A stretch of 64,000 bases of DNA, from contig DATMRW010000027.1 in NCBI GenBank assembly GCA_035565775.1, positions 62,001 through 126,000 on the forward strand, in the 5' to 3' direction. Origin of the DNA: PRO6 sp035565775 (GTDB lineage: Bacteria; Pseudomonadota; Alphaproteobacteria; Rhizobiales; Xanthobacteraceae). The position numbers and the translations under genes are program-made. The notes below the pieces were generated by a model. That model was not told the origin of the DNA and made no database searches. It was given only the letters and a program-made list of their open reading frames with translations. This document shows, in pieces, positions 1 through 7,936 of this stretch. The stretch's first letter is position 1; each line of letters starts with the position of its first letter.

Positions 1-16
1 AGGTCGGCTAAGCGGC

Positions 17-568
17 TTATTCGATTACGATTTTCGTCTCCGGGCCGAGCCGGGCGAGAAGCCGCAGCATCGCGGGCCCGGTCATCGCCACGCAGCCGGC
101 GGTCGGGGCGAACCGAGGCCGGGCAAGGTGGAAAAACACCGCGCTGCCGCGGTTGGCGGTGCGCGGCCGCATGTTGTGGTCGATCTCGACGATGAAGTCG
201 TAGAGGGGGTCGTCGCGCATCAGCCGGTCGCCGCTCGCGGTTCCCGTAAGGCGGATCGGCCGGTTGTAGCGCCGGTCGGCCGGATTCTCGCACCAGGCAT
301 CAAGGGGCGTGATCGGCACGATCGGCAGAAGCGTGCGCGGCCTAGCGTGCCGGTCGCGCCGCCACCACAATCGCACCGGATGGAAGACGCCGCGCGGGGT
401 TCCGCCGTCGCCCTCGAATTTATTGGCGATGATGCCGCTGCGCCCGAGCGCCACGGGAATGCGCCAGTCTGGCGCGGTCAGCCAGCCAAGGCTTCGGGCC
501 GAGGGGCGGCTGGTGACGCGGATCCACGGGAACGGCTGATCGGGGGGAAGGCGGGGCTGGTTGGTCAT
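17..568 (-). CDS. L,D-transpeptidase (YkuD) family protein
   Basis: The product is 183 residues and consists of one YkuD-type catalytic domain, a family that cross-links or trims peptidoglycan through an active-site cysteine. The C-terminal half carries the expected His (H147, in FFHLARP) and Cys (C159, in PTAGCVAM). The usual Ser/His before GC is Thr-Ala here, and the Arg that often follows the Cys is replaced, as in the COG3786-type subgroup. I chose ATG at 568 because conservation-like sequence starts there; the 75 codons upstream read through the divergent promoter region. No signal peptide or lipobox is visible, which is odd for an enzyme acting in the periplasm. It is divergent from the response-regulator gene. 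The family call is firm; the substrate is unknown. Confidence 0.8.
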   Translation of the reverse strand: MTNQPRLPPDQPFPWIRVTSRPSARSLGWLTAPDWRIPVALGRSGIIANKFEGDGGTPRGVFHPVRLWWRRDRHARPRTLLPIVPITPLDAWCENPADRRYNRPIRLTGTASGDRLMRDDPLYDFIVEIDHNMRPRTANRGSAVFFHLARPRFAPTAGCVAMTGPAMLRLLARLGPETKIVIE

Positions 569-792
569 CGGAGGGTCGAGCGTCTCGGCACGGTGGTTTG
601 ATCGTACAGCTTGCGCTTCTCGCGAAGCATGTTCTATTCGTTCCGCATCGGATTCATGGCGAATTTGGCTAGTGATTCGCGCTAGATTAACCTGCTTTGG
701 TCGCTTTGAGCGGGCCGGATGGCCAGGCGGGAAAAAGCACCCCGCCGAATGCCGTCTCCGTTCATCAACCTCCGCGTGAAGGATGGTCAGCA
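569..792. promoter_or_regulatory. divergent intergenic region with a short hairpin
   Basis: This 224-base spacer separates two divergent genes and must hold both promoters. An inverted repeat GGCGGG (726-731) / CCCGCC (741-746) lies about 50 bases before the response-regulator start. A single TTAACC half-site sits near 689. No clear -35/-10 pair could be assigned. Confidence 0.35.
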
Positions 793-1479
793 ATGCCCAA
801 TGCCCGCAAGATCCTCATCGTAGATGACGACGCCGACTTGCGCGAGGCGCTGGTCGAACAGCTGGCGCTGCACGACGAATTCGAGACGCTCGCGGTCGAT
901 ACCGGCGCAAAGGGCTGCCAGTCGGCCAAGGCCAATTCGCCCGATCTCATTTTGATGGATGTCGGTCTGCCGGACACCGACGGCCGCGAGGTTGTGCGCA
1001 CCCTGCGCAAGACAGGCTTCAGCGCCCCGATCATCATGCTGACCGGCCACGACACCGACGCCGATACGATTCTCGGTCTTGAATCCGGCGCCAATGACTA
1101 TGTCGTGAAGCCGTTCCGCTTTGCCGTGCTGCTCGCGCGGATCCGCGCGCAGCTTCGCCAGCACGAGGCCAGTGAGGATGCGGTGTTCTCGATCGGCCGC
1201 TACAGCTTCCGTCCCGGCTCGAAGCTTCTGACCGACGCCGATTCGAAAAAGATCCGGCTCACCGAAAAGGAGACCGCGATCTTGCGCTTCCTCTATCGCG
1301 CGGGGTTGCACCCGGTTTCGCGCGAGACGCTGCTGCAGGAAGTCTGGGGATACAATTCGGGCGTGACCACGCATACATTGGAAACGCACATCTACCGTCT
1401 TCGCCAGAAGATCGAGAAGGACGCGGCCACACCCGAACTCCTCGTGACGGAGGCGGGCGGTTACAAGCTCGTACCATAG
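793..1479 (+). CDS. OmpR/PhoB-family response regulator (CenR-like)
   Basis: This is a two-component response regulator of 228 residues. The N-terminal receiver domain has the acidic pocket DDD at 11-13, phospho-acceptor D56 (LMDVGLPD), T84 and K106 (VVKPF). The C-terminal winged-helix DNA-binding domain (about 130-228) ends in the family-typical THTLETHIYRLRQKIE recognition-helix region and GGYKL hairpin. ATG at 793 follows GGATGG; an upstream in-frame start would add a non-homologous tail. No sensor kinase lies next to it, so it is an orphan regulator in this window. The receiver and effector resemble the alphaproteobacterial envelope regulator CenR, and the neighbouring L,D-transpeptidase fits an envelope role, but that assignment is inference. 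Confidence 0.85.
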   Translation: MPNARKILIVDDDADLREALVEQLALHDEFETLAVDTGAKGCQSAKANSPDLILMDVGLPDTDGREVVRTLRKTGFSAPIIMLTGHDTDADTILGLESGANDYVVKPFRFAVLLARIRAQLRQHEASEDAVFSIGRYSFRPGSKLLTDADSKKIRLTEKETAILRFLYRAGLHPVSRETLLQEVWGYNSGVTTHTLETHIYRLRQKIEKDAATPELLVTEAGGYKLVP

Positions 1480-1549
1480 AGGATGGGTCGACTGACGCGC
1501 CCCGAGACAGACTTGATGCGGATGCCTTGCCACAGCGATGCGAGGCGCG

Positions 1550-1996
1550 ATGTCGCTTGAAGACGATATTGCGCAGCTCTCCCGCGTGCCGACCTTGCGG
1601 CTGTTGGGGAGCGATGCGCTGCGGATGCTCGCGATTGCTTCGGAGCAGCGCAACCTCGCGGCCGGCGAGGTGCTGTTTCGCGCCGGCGATGCCGCCGATG
1701 CGGGGTATGTCGTCCAGCGTGGCGCGCTCAACATCAGCGTCGACGATGGCAGCGGCCAGAGCGTCGTTGCCGGTCCCGATGCGCTGCTCGGCGAACTGGC
1801 GCTGGTGATGGTGATCCAGCGTCCCGGCACCGCGACGGCGCTCGAAAACACCTCGGTACTGCGGATCTCCCGCACCCTGTTTCAGCGCGTGCTGGAAAGC
1901 GATCCGCTGGCGGCGCGGCGACTGCGCGACGAATTCATGATCCGCACCAGTCAGGTGATCAGCGATCTCACCGTGATCAGCGGGCGCCTGCTCTGA
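1550..1996 (+). CDS. cyclic nucleotide-binding (CRP-like) domain protein
   Basis: The product is 148 residues, essentially one cNMP-binding beta-barrel. Its layout is typical: GEVLFRAGDAADAGYVVQRG near residues 40-58, then a short phosphate-binding-cassette-like stretch around LLGELALV. A helical tail follows, with no helix-turn-helix, so it is not a transcription factor of the CRP type. The Arg that contacts the cyclic phosphate in true cAMP receptors is not obvious, so ligand binding is uncertain. ATG at 1550 is preceded by GAGG at 1542-1545; an ATG at 1538 is the alternative. It lies 70 bases behind the response regulator on the same strand and may be cotranscribed. Confidence 0.75.
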   Translation: MSLEDDIAQLSRVPTLRLLGSDALRMLAIASEQRNLAAGEVLFRAGDAADAGYVVQRGALNISVDDGSGQSVVAGPDALLGELALVMVIQRPGTATALENTSVLRISRTLFQRVLESDPLAARRLRDEFMIRTSQVISDLTVISGRLL

Positions 1997-2023
1997 TTAT
2001 TTTCACGCAGCCTTGATCGAAAC

Positions 2024-2839
2024 TCAGAGGTCAAGGCTGATCGTCACCGGCACATGGTCGGACGGGCGTTCCCAGCCGCGCGCCTCGCGTGTGACGGAAA
2101 AATCGCTGACGCGGTCGCCGAGCGCCGGCGACACCCAGATGTGATCGAGGCGGCGGCCGCGATTGGAGCCGGCCCAATCGGCCGCGCGATAGCTCCACCA
2201 AGTATAGACCTTTTCCGACATCGGGATCTTGTCCCGCGCCACGTCGCGCCATTGCCCCGCCGCCTGCACGGCGAGGAGCTTTTCGCACTCGATCGGCGTA
2301 TGCGAGACGATTTTGAGCATCTGTTTGTGCGACCACACGTCATGCTCGTGCGGCGCGACGTTGAGATCGCCGACGAGAACGTGATGCTCGCCGTCCTTGG
2401 GATGCAGCGGCTCGCAGTCGCGCATCTCGTCGAGGAAGTCGAGCTTGTGCGCGAATTTCGGATTGGCTGCGGGATCGGGGATGTCGCCGCCGGCGGGGAC
2501 GTAGAAGTTGTGCACGACGAGCGGCTTCGGCAGGCCCGCGCTGCCGCCGAGCGCGACCGAGATATGTCGTGAATCGAGGTTGTTGCAGAACGTGCGGATA
2601 TCGGAGCTGTCGAACGGAAGGCGCGAGATCACCGCGACGCCGTGATAGCCCTTCTGGCCGTTGACCGCGACATACTCATAGCCCGCCCGCCGCAGTTCCT
2701 TGCGCGGAAAGGCGTCGTCGGGGCACTTGGTTTCCTGCAGGCACAGAATGTCGGGCTTGGTTTCCGAGAGAAACTGCGTGACCAGATCGATCCGCAGCCG
2801 CACCGAATTGATGTTCCACGTCGTCAACTTCAAACGCAT
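2024..2839 (-). CDS. xthA: exodeoxyribonuclease III
   Basis: Exonuclease III and AP endonuclease of the EEP fold, 271 residues, acting in base-excision repair. The catalytic set is visible in order: TWNINSVR near the N-terminus, LQETK (metal-binding Glu), VGDLNVAP (Asp/Asn), RRLDHIWVS (Asp-His) and the terminal SDHVPV (Asp-His pair). Length matches the E. coli XthA class. ATG at 2839 opens directly onto the conserved first strand; a TTG six codons upstream is possible but adds nothing conserved. It converges with the upstream rightward gene and is separated by 116 bases from lolA, read the same way. Confidence 0.93.
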   Translation of the reverse strand: MRLKLTTWNINSVRLRIDLVTQFLSETKPDILCLQETKCPDDAFPRKELRRAGYEYVAVNGQKGYHGVAVISRLPFDSSDIRTFCNNLDSRHISVALGGSAGLPKPLVVHNFYVPAGGDIPDPAANPKFAHKLDFLDEMRDCEPLHPKDGEHHVLVGDLNVAPHEHDVWSHKQMLKIVSHTPIECEKLLAVQAAGQWRDVARDKIPMSEKVYTWWSYRAADWAGSNRGRRLDHIWVSPALGDRVSDFSVTREARGWERPSDHVPVTISLDL

Positions 2840-2955
2840 TGCCACCCCGACCGCCAAAGCTCTTGCTATCGGGCCAAGGGCCTACAACGTTTTGCGCGAT
2901 AAGAGAAATGCGCGGGCCTTGTTTTCCCGCGGCGATATCCCGCGCCTTGCGCGCA

Positions 2956-3843
2956 TCACTGATTGGGCGAGGAATAGTTGGTGAAGTCGATGCGGAAGAT
3001 CGACGGATCGGGCCGCTTGGCCAGATCGACATTATAGACCGCGACCGTGGTGTCGTATCCCTGCTGGTCGGTGATGGTCCACTGCTTGAGCTGGTTGTCC
3101 TTGGCGTCAAGCATCAGCATCAGGCGGCTGGTACCAACCAGCGCGTGTTTTTCCTCGATGGTGACCGAGATGTAGAGATCGTCGGCGGTGACGGTGACGA
3201 CATTGGCGTCCCGCATCAGGTCGATCTGGTTCGACAGCAGAAAGCGCAGCGGCGTCTGCGACAGCGGGAAGACGTCCTGCGTTGCAAGCTTGCGGTCGCG
3301 CACCACTACGGATGTGCCGTCAGCGACGATCGCGATCGGGCTCGGCGCGTCGTATTCGAAGCGGATCTTGCCCGGCTTCTGCATGTAGAAGTCGCCGGTT
3401 GTCCGCCGGCCGTCCGGGCCGACCTGAACGAAATTGCCGACCATGGTCTGCACGGTGGTGAGATAGTTGCTGACTCGCGCAACCAGCGTGCGCTGCGCCG
3501 GGCTGAGCGTCGAAAAGATGCTGGTCGGCGCGCGGTTGCGCGGGTTGGGGATGATCGGCGTCGGCACGGGCTCGGACTGCTGCGCGCCCGGTTTAGCGGC
3601 TGCGGCCGCCCCGCCTGCGGTGATCGAAAGCGGCTGATTGGCGCCGGCCATTTGCACCGGGGTGGGGGCCGCCGCAACCACACGATTGCGCGACGCGGGC
3701 GCCGGGCGCGGCATCGGAACCGGGTCGGCGACAGCCGGGCTGACCGCAGGCGCGATCAGGGTGCCGATCAGCGCGGCGCAGGCGGGCAGCCGCGCAAGGC
3801 GTCCGGGCAGAATGGAGGCAAGGCTTTTGGGGGGCGCGATCAA
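2956..3843 (-). CDS. lolA: outer-membrane lipoprotein carrier protein LolA
   Basis: Periplasmic chaperone that moves lipoproteins from LolCDE to the outer membrane. The frame after the ftsK stop contains no ATG before the conserved domain. The only sensible start is TTG at 3843, preceded by GGACGG. It gives a basic, hydrophobic signal peptide followed by about 75 Pro/Ala-rich residues, then the LolA barrel (RVSNYLTTVQTMVGNF..., KPGKIRFEYD, TPLRFLLSN, IDFTNYSSP). The total is 295 residues, longer than the roughly 200 of enteric LolA because of the low-complexity linker. It follows ftsK by 122 bases, the usual ftsK-lolA order of proteobacteria. The domain is certain; the start codon is less so. 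Confidence 0.88.
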   Translation of the reverse strand: MIAPPKSLASILPGRLARLPACAALIGTLIAPAVSPAVADPVPMPRPAPASRNRVVAAAPTPVQMAGANQPLSITAGGAAAAAKPGAQQSEPVPTPIIPNPRNRAPTSIFSTLSPAQRTLVARVSNYLTTVQTMVGNFVQVGPDGRRTTGDFYMQKPGKIRFEYDAPSPIAIVADGTSVVVRDRKLATQDVFPLSQTPLRFLLSNQIDLMRDANVVTVTADDLYISVTIEEKHALVGTSRLMLMLDAKDNQLKQWTITDQQGYDTTVAVYNVDLAKRPDPSIFRIDFTNYSSPNQ

Positions 3844-3965
3844 TCTGTGTTTCCGTCCGGCTGCTCGGCTGAACCGGACCGTTGCGGTCGGTACGCTCTC
3901 TGGCGCTAACCCGTTGCTGTGGCGATTTCGCGGCCCGGGCTGCGCTTTGGGTGTGATTTTCCGTA

Positions 3966-6476
3966 TCAAAAGCCGTCCTCTTCCTCGGGGAGGAGGATCT
4001 CGCGCTTGCCGGCGTGGTTGGCCTGGCTGACGATGCCTTCCTGTTCCATCCGTTCCATCAGGGACGCGGCGCGGTTGTAGCCGATCTGCAGCCGCCGCTG
4101 GATATAGCTCGTCGAGGCCTTTCGGTCGCGCCGGACGATCTGCACCGCCTGCGCGAACAGGTCGCCGCCATCGCCGCCGCCCATGCCGGTCTGGTCGAAC
4201 ACCGCGCCGTCCTCCTCGGTCTCTTCCTCGGCGGTGACGGCTTCGAGGTAGTCCGGCGAGCCCTGCGTCTTGAGGTGCTTGACAACTTTTTCGACTTCCT
4301 CGTCGGACACGAAGGGGCCGTGGACGCGGCTGATGCGTCCGCCGCCGGCCATGTACAGCATGTCGCCCTGGCCAAGCAGCTGTTCGGCACCCATCTCGCC
4401 GAGAATGGTGCGGCTGTCGATCTTCGAGGTGACCTGAAACGAGATGCGGGTCGGGAAGTTGGCCTTGATCGTGCCGGTGATGACGTCGACCGACGGGCGC
4501 TGGGTGGCGAGGACGACGTGCAGGCCGGCGGCGCGCGCCATCTGCGCGAGGCGCTGCACGGTGCCTTCGATGTCCTTGCCCGCGACCATCATCAGGTCGG
4601 CCATCTCGTCGACGATGATGACGATGTAGGGCAGCGGTTCGAGCGCGAGCTTTTCTTCCTCGTAGATCGCCCTGCCGGTTTCCTTGTCGAAGCCAGTGTG
4701 AACGGTGCGCGTCAATTCCTCGCCGCGCTCGGCCGCTTCGCGGACGCGCGTGTTGTAGCCGTCGATGTTGCGGACGCCGAGCTTCGACATCTTCTTGTAG
4801 CGCTCTTCCATCTCGCGCACGGCCCATTTCAGCGCGACGACCGCCTTCTTCGGATCGGTCACGACTGGCGTGAGCAGATGCGGAATGCCGTCGTAGACCG
4901 ACAGTTCGAGCATCTTTGGATCGACCATGATGAGCCGGCACTGGTCGGGCCGCAGCCGGTAGAGCAGGCTCAAAATCATGGTGTTGATGGCGACCGACTT
5001 ACCCGAGCCGGTGGTACCTGCGATCAACAGGTGCGGCATGCGCGCAAGGTCGACGATGATCGACTCGCCGCCGATGTTCTTGCCAAGGCAGAGCGGCAGC
5101 TTGGCGACGCCGGCATTGGCGTCCTTCGCCGCGAGCAGTTCGCGCAGGAAAACTTTTTCGCGGATCGCGTTCGGCAGTTCGATGCCGATGGCGTTGCGGC
5201 CGGGCACGACGGCGACGCGCGCCGACAACGCGCTCATCGAGCGGGCGATGTCGTCGGCAAGGCCGATGACGCGCGAGGACTTGATACCCGGCGCGGGTTC
5301 GAGTTCGTACAGCGTCACCACCGGGCCGGGGTTGGCCTTGATGATTTCACCGCGCACGCCAAAGTCCTGCAGCACGCCCTCGAGCAGGCGCGAATTGTTC
5401 TCGAGCTCAGCCTTGTTGGCCGGCGCGCGGTCGGAGGCTCGCGGCTGGCTCAGCACGTTCATCGGCGGCAGTTCGAACTCCGCGGCCGGCTTGCGCACCG
5501 GGGCGCGCGGCTCGGCGCGCTTGCGCGCAGCGCGCGCCGGCGCAGGCGGCGGAACGTCGTCCTCCTCTTCGTCCTCGACGTCGTCGTAATCGTCGTCGTC
5601 ATAGGCGGCGCGGTCGTCCGCGTCGTCATGATCATCATCATCGTCCGGCACGATGGAGGGCGCGCGGCCGCCGAAATTGGGTTCGCGAAGATTTGGCTCG
5701 CGCCGTTCGCCGGCGGTGCGCGTCGGCTCGCGGCTCGCGACGAAGCCGTGATAGGCGCGCACCAACAGCCGGCCGAGGCGCGCCTTGATGCTCATCAGCG
5801 CATGGACCACCATGCCGATCGATACCGAGGTGCGATCGTCGCTGCTCTCATCGAGCGGCGTGTCCTCGATGATGTCGTCGAGCGTCTCCGGCTCGGTTTC
5901 CTTCGCGCCCCATCCGCTGGCGATGACGAAGGTGACGATCATCGCCGCCGCGAGAATGACGCCGAGGCAAAGAAAGAAAATGAAACCGGGCGGCCCGAGC
6001 ACGACGGCGGGCGCGCGCACCAGCGCATCGCCGACGACGCCGCCAAGGCCGGTCGGCAGCGGCCATTTGCTGTTGCCGGGAAAACAGCTTGCCAGTCCCG
6101 CGGCGGCAACGACCGCGAGCACCCAGCAGCCGATGCGCAGCGCCGGCCGGTCGAACGGGCGATGCGTCAGCATCCGCCAGCCCCACACCGCCACCGGCAG
6201 GATCAGCATGATCGCGCCGAGGCCAAGGATCTGCATCAGCAGGTCGGCGAAGATCGCGCCGGGATAGCCGAGGACGTTGCGGATCTTGCCGGCGGTCGCG
6301 TGGCTGAGGCTCGGATCGAGCACCGACCATGTCGCGAGCGCGGCGACGATCAATCCCGACAGGGCGAGCAGGCCAAGCCCGGCCAGCTCGCGCAGACGCC
6401 GCGCCAGCATCTCCCGAATGGGATCTGGCAACTGTCCGACGATGGGAATGACGCGCTCGATCGCTGTCATGCTCAT
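3966..6476 (-). CDS. ftsK: DNA translocase FtsK
   Basis: Septum-anchored DNA pump (836 residues) that clears chromosome termini and activates XerCD during division. The N-terminus has about four membrane spans (33-50, 74-100, 115-132, 160-187). A linker with a strongly acidic stretch (278-308, mostly Asp/Glu) follows. The RecA-like motor carries Walker A GTTGSGKS at 487-494 and Walker B VIIVDEMAD around 619-626. The C-terminal winged-helix gamma domain (about 771-836) reads the KOPS orienting sequences. The start could be residue 1 or the Met at 3. It is read leftward between the aminotransferase gene (9-base gap) and lolA, consistent with one transcript from a promoter near 7830. Confidence 0.95.
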   Translation of the reverse strand: MSMTAIERVIPIVGQLPDPIREMLARRLRELAGLGLLALSGLIVAALATWSVLDPSLSHATAGKIRNVLGYPGAIFADLLMQILGLGAIMLILPVAVWGWRMLTHRPFDRPALRIGCWVLAVVAAAGLASCFPGNSKWPLPTGLGGVVGDALVRAPAVVLGPPGFIFFLCLGVILAAAMIVTFVIASGWGAKETEPETLDDIIEDTPLDESSDDRTSVSIGMVVHALMSIKARLGRLLVRAYHGFVASREPTRTAGERREPNLREPNFGGRAPSIVPDDDDDHDDADDRAAYDDDDYDDVEDEEEDDVPPPAPARAARKRAEPRAPVRKPAAEFELPPMNVLSQPRASDRAPANKAELENNSRLLEGVLQDFGVRGEIIKANPGPVVTLYELEPAPGIKSSRVIGLADDIARSMSALSARVAVVPGRNAIGIELPNAIREKVFLRELLAAKDANAGVAKLPLCLGKNIGGESIIVDLARMPHLLIAGTTGSGKSVAINTMILSLLYRLRPDQCRLIMVDPKMLELSVYDGIPHLLTPVVTDPKKAVVALKWAVREMEERYKKMSKLGVRNIDGYNTRVREAAERGEELTRTVHTGFDKETGRAIYEEEKLALEPLPYIVIIVDEMADLMMVAGKDIEGTVQRLAQMARAAGLHVVLATQRPSVDVITGTIKANFPTRISFQVTSKIDSRTILGEMGAEQLLGQGDMLYMAGGGRISRVHGPFVSDEEVEKVVKHLKTQGSPDYLEAVTAEEETEEDGAVFDQTGMGGGDGGDLFAQAVQIVRRDRKASTSYIQRRLQIGYNRAASLMERMEQEGIVSQANHAGKREILLPEEEDGF

Positions 6477-6485
6477 GGGCCTCGA

Positions 6486-7718
6486 TCAATCCGAACTTTT
6501 CGACTCCAGAACCCGCACCATGCGGTGCAGGGCTTCTTCGGTCACTTCACTGTTTTGCACCATCGCGACGCGGATGTAGCCCGCGCCGGGATTGCTTCCG
6601 TCTGGCATTGCGCGCGCAAGATAGCTGCCCGGCACAACGCGCACGCCGCCGTTGCGGAAGAGGTCAAGCGCGGCGCGCTCGTCGCCGCCATAGGCGGATA
6701 CATCGAGCCAGAGGCAGAACCCGCCATCGGGGCGGCGATAGCCGAACCGCGAGCCAAGAATTTTGTCGGCGAGATCGAACTTGATCCCGTACAGCCGCCG
6801 GTTTTCCTCGACATGCGCCTCGTCGCCATAGGCGGCGATCGCCACATGCTGCAGCGGCACCGGCACCTGCGGCGCGGCGACATTGCGCAGCTCATGAAAG
6901 CGCGCGAGGAATTGTTTATCGCCGGCGACAAAGCCGACCCGCAGGCCGGGAAGATTGGAGCGCTTCGACAGCGACTGGAAGGCGACGACGTTGCGAAAAT
7001 CGGGACCGGCGGAGGCGAGCATGCTGCCGGGCGCGGTGCGCGTGTAGATCTCCGAATAGCATTCGTCGCTGAGAACGATGAAGTTGTACTTTTCCGCCAG
7101 CGCATGAACGCGCGCAAAATAATCTTTGGTCGCGACCGCGCCCTGCGGGTTGGCAGGGGAGGCGAGGTAGAACGCGACGGTGTGCTCGAGCGTCGCCTCA
7201 TCGAGCGTGTCGAGATCGGGCAGAAAGCCGTTCTCGCGCGTGGTCGCGAGGTAGATCGGCTCGCATCCGGCAGCGCGGATGCCGGCGGCATAGGCCGGAT
7301 AAAACGGATTGGGCAAGAGGATCGCGCCGTGTGGCTTGTCGATCATGCGCGCCGCGGCGATGGCGGCGAAGAACAAGCCCTCGCGGCTGCCGTTGAGGAC
7401 GAGCACTTCGGTTTCCGGATCGATCGCGCGCAGGGAAAAACGGCGCGACAGCCATGCCGCAGCGGCGGCGCGAAACGGCAGAATGCCCTTCGACAGCGGA
7501 TAGCGGCCGAACTCGGCGACATGCTCGGCGAGCACCCGGCCGACGAATTCCGGCTGGGTGTGCTGCGGCTCGCCCACGGACAGGTTGATCAGCGGCTGGC
7601 TTGGCGCGTGTCCGGCCAAAAGATCCGTCAGCCGAGCGAACGGCGAGCGCTCGCTCTCCGCTGGGCCAGCGCCAGCGGCGGGCCCGGAGGTGGGCTTGGA
7701 AAACGGGATCGTGGTCAT
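6486..7718 (-). CDS. PLP-dependent class I/II aminotransferase (DapC-like)
   Basis: Fold-type I aminotransferase of 410 residues. Visible family features are LSVGEPQHTQP at the N-terminus, the PLP-phosphate loop NGSREGLFFA, the LASPANPQG Asn/Pro motif, SDECYSEIY (the Asp contacting the pyridine nitrogen), SLSKRSNLPGLRVGF with the Schiff-base Lys, and the carboxylate-binding Arg in GYIRVAM. The closest functional match from memory is succinyldiaminopimelate aminotransferase (DapC) of alphaproteobacteria, which would put it in lysine and peptidoglycan synthesis. That substrate call is inference. ATG at 7718 is preferred over a TTG five codons upstream. It is first in a leftward set with ftsK and lolA. 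Confidence 0.8.
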   Translation of the reverse strand: MTTIPFSKPTSGPAAGAGPAESERSPFARLTDLLAGHAPSQPLINLSVGEPQHTQPEFVGRVLAEHVAEFGRYPLSKGILPFRAAAAAWLSRRFSLRAIDPETEVLVLNGSREGLFFAAIAAARMIDKPHGAILLPNPFYPAYAAGIRAAGCEPIYLATTRENGFLPDLDTLDEATLEHTVAFYLASPANPQGAVATKDYFARVHALAEKYNFIVLSDECYSEIYTRTAPGSMLASAGPDFRNVVAFQSLSKRSNLPGLRVGFVAGDKQFLARFHELRNVAAPQVPVPLQHVAIAAYGDEAHVEENRRLYGIKFDLADKILGSRFGYRRPDGGFCLWLDVSAYGGDERAALDLFRNGGVRVVPGSYLARAMPDGSNPGAGYIRVAMVQNSEVTEEALHRMVRVLESKSSD

Positions 7719-7827
7719 GCAGCGCGCCAGCAACTTTCGAAACCCGCCGATGCCGCTTGGGCCGGACAGGAAGTCCGGTCAGGCGGTCGCGCGGAAAGGT
7801 TTGGCGTTCACCATAGGTGCGGCGAGG

Positions 7828-7842
7828 TTAAGGCGCGATTAA
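7828..7842 (-). promoter_or_regulatory. candidate CtrA-binding box
   Basis: TTAA, seven bases, TTAA lies about 110 bases upstream of the aminotransferase start. With its flanks it is the perfect palindrome GGTTAA-N7-TTAACC (7826-7844). This matches the alphaproteobacterial CtrA consensus TTAA-N7-TTAA(C). The position suits a promoter for the aminotransferase-ftsK-lolA genes. CtrA binding itself is inference. Confidence 0.55.
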
Positions 7843-7883
7843 CCATCGCAAAATGGAACCACCGGACACCGCCGATGATAAAT

Positions 7884-7914
7884 GGGGTTTTCGGCCTTTT
7901 TCGCCGAAAACCCC
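7884..7914 (-). terminator. hairpin terminator after amtB
   Basis: A perfect 12-bp stem, GGGGTTTTCGGC (7884-7895) with GCCGAAAACCCC (7903-7914) and a 7-base loop, begins 22 bases past the amtB stop. The T-tract on the leftward strand is weak (CCATTTAT), so termination may be imperfect. Confidence 0.65.
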
Positions 7915-7936
7915 GTTCTGCCTGGCAGTCGGCGGT

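Noticed and set aside
629..645. LexA (SOS) box GTTC...GTTC before the L,D-transpeptidase and response regulator
   Set aside because: The spacing is five bases, not the seven required by the alphaproteobacterial LexA consensus.
3844..4941. N-terminal extension of lolA into ftsK
   Set aside because: The extra 366 codons are an out-of-frame reading of the ftsK 3' end, and the ftsK frame is certain.
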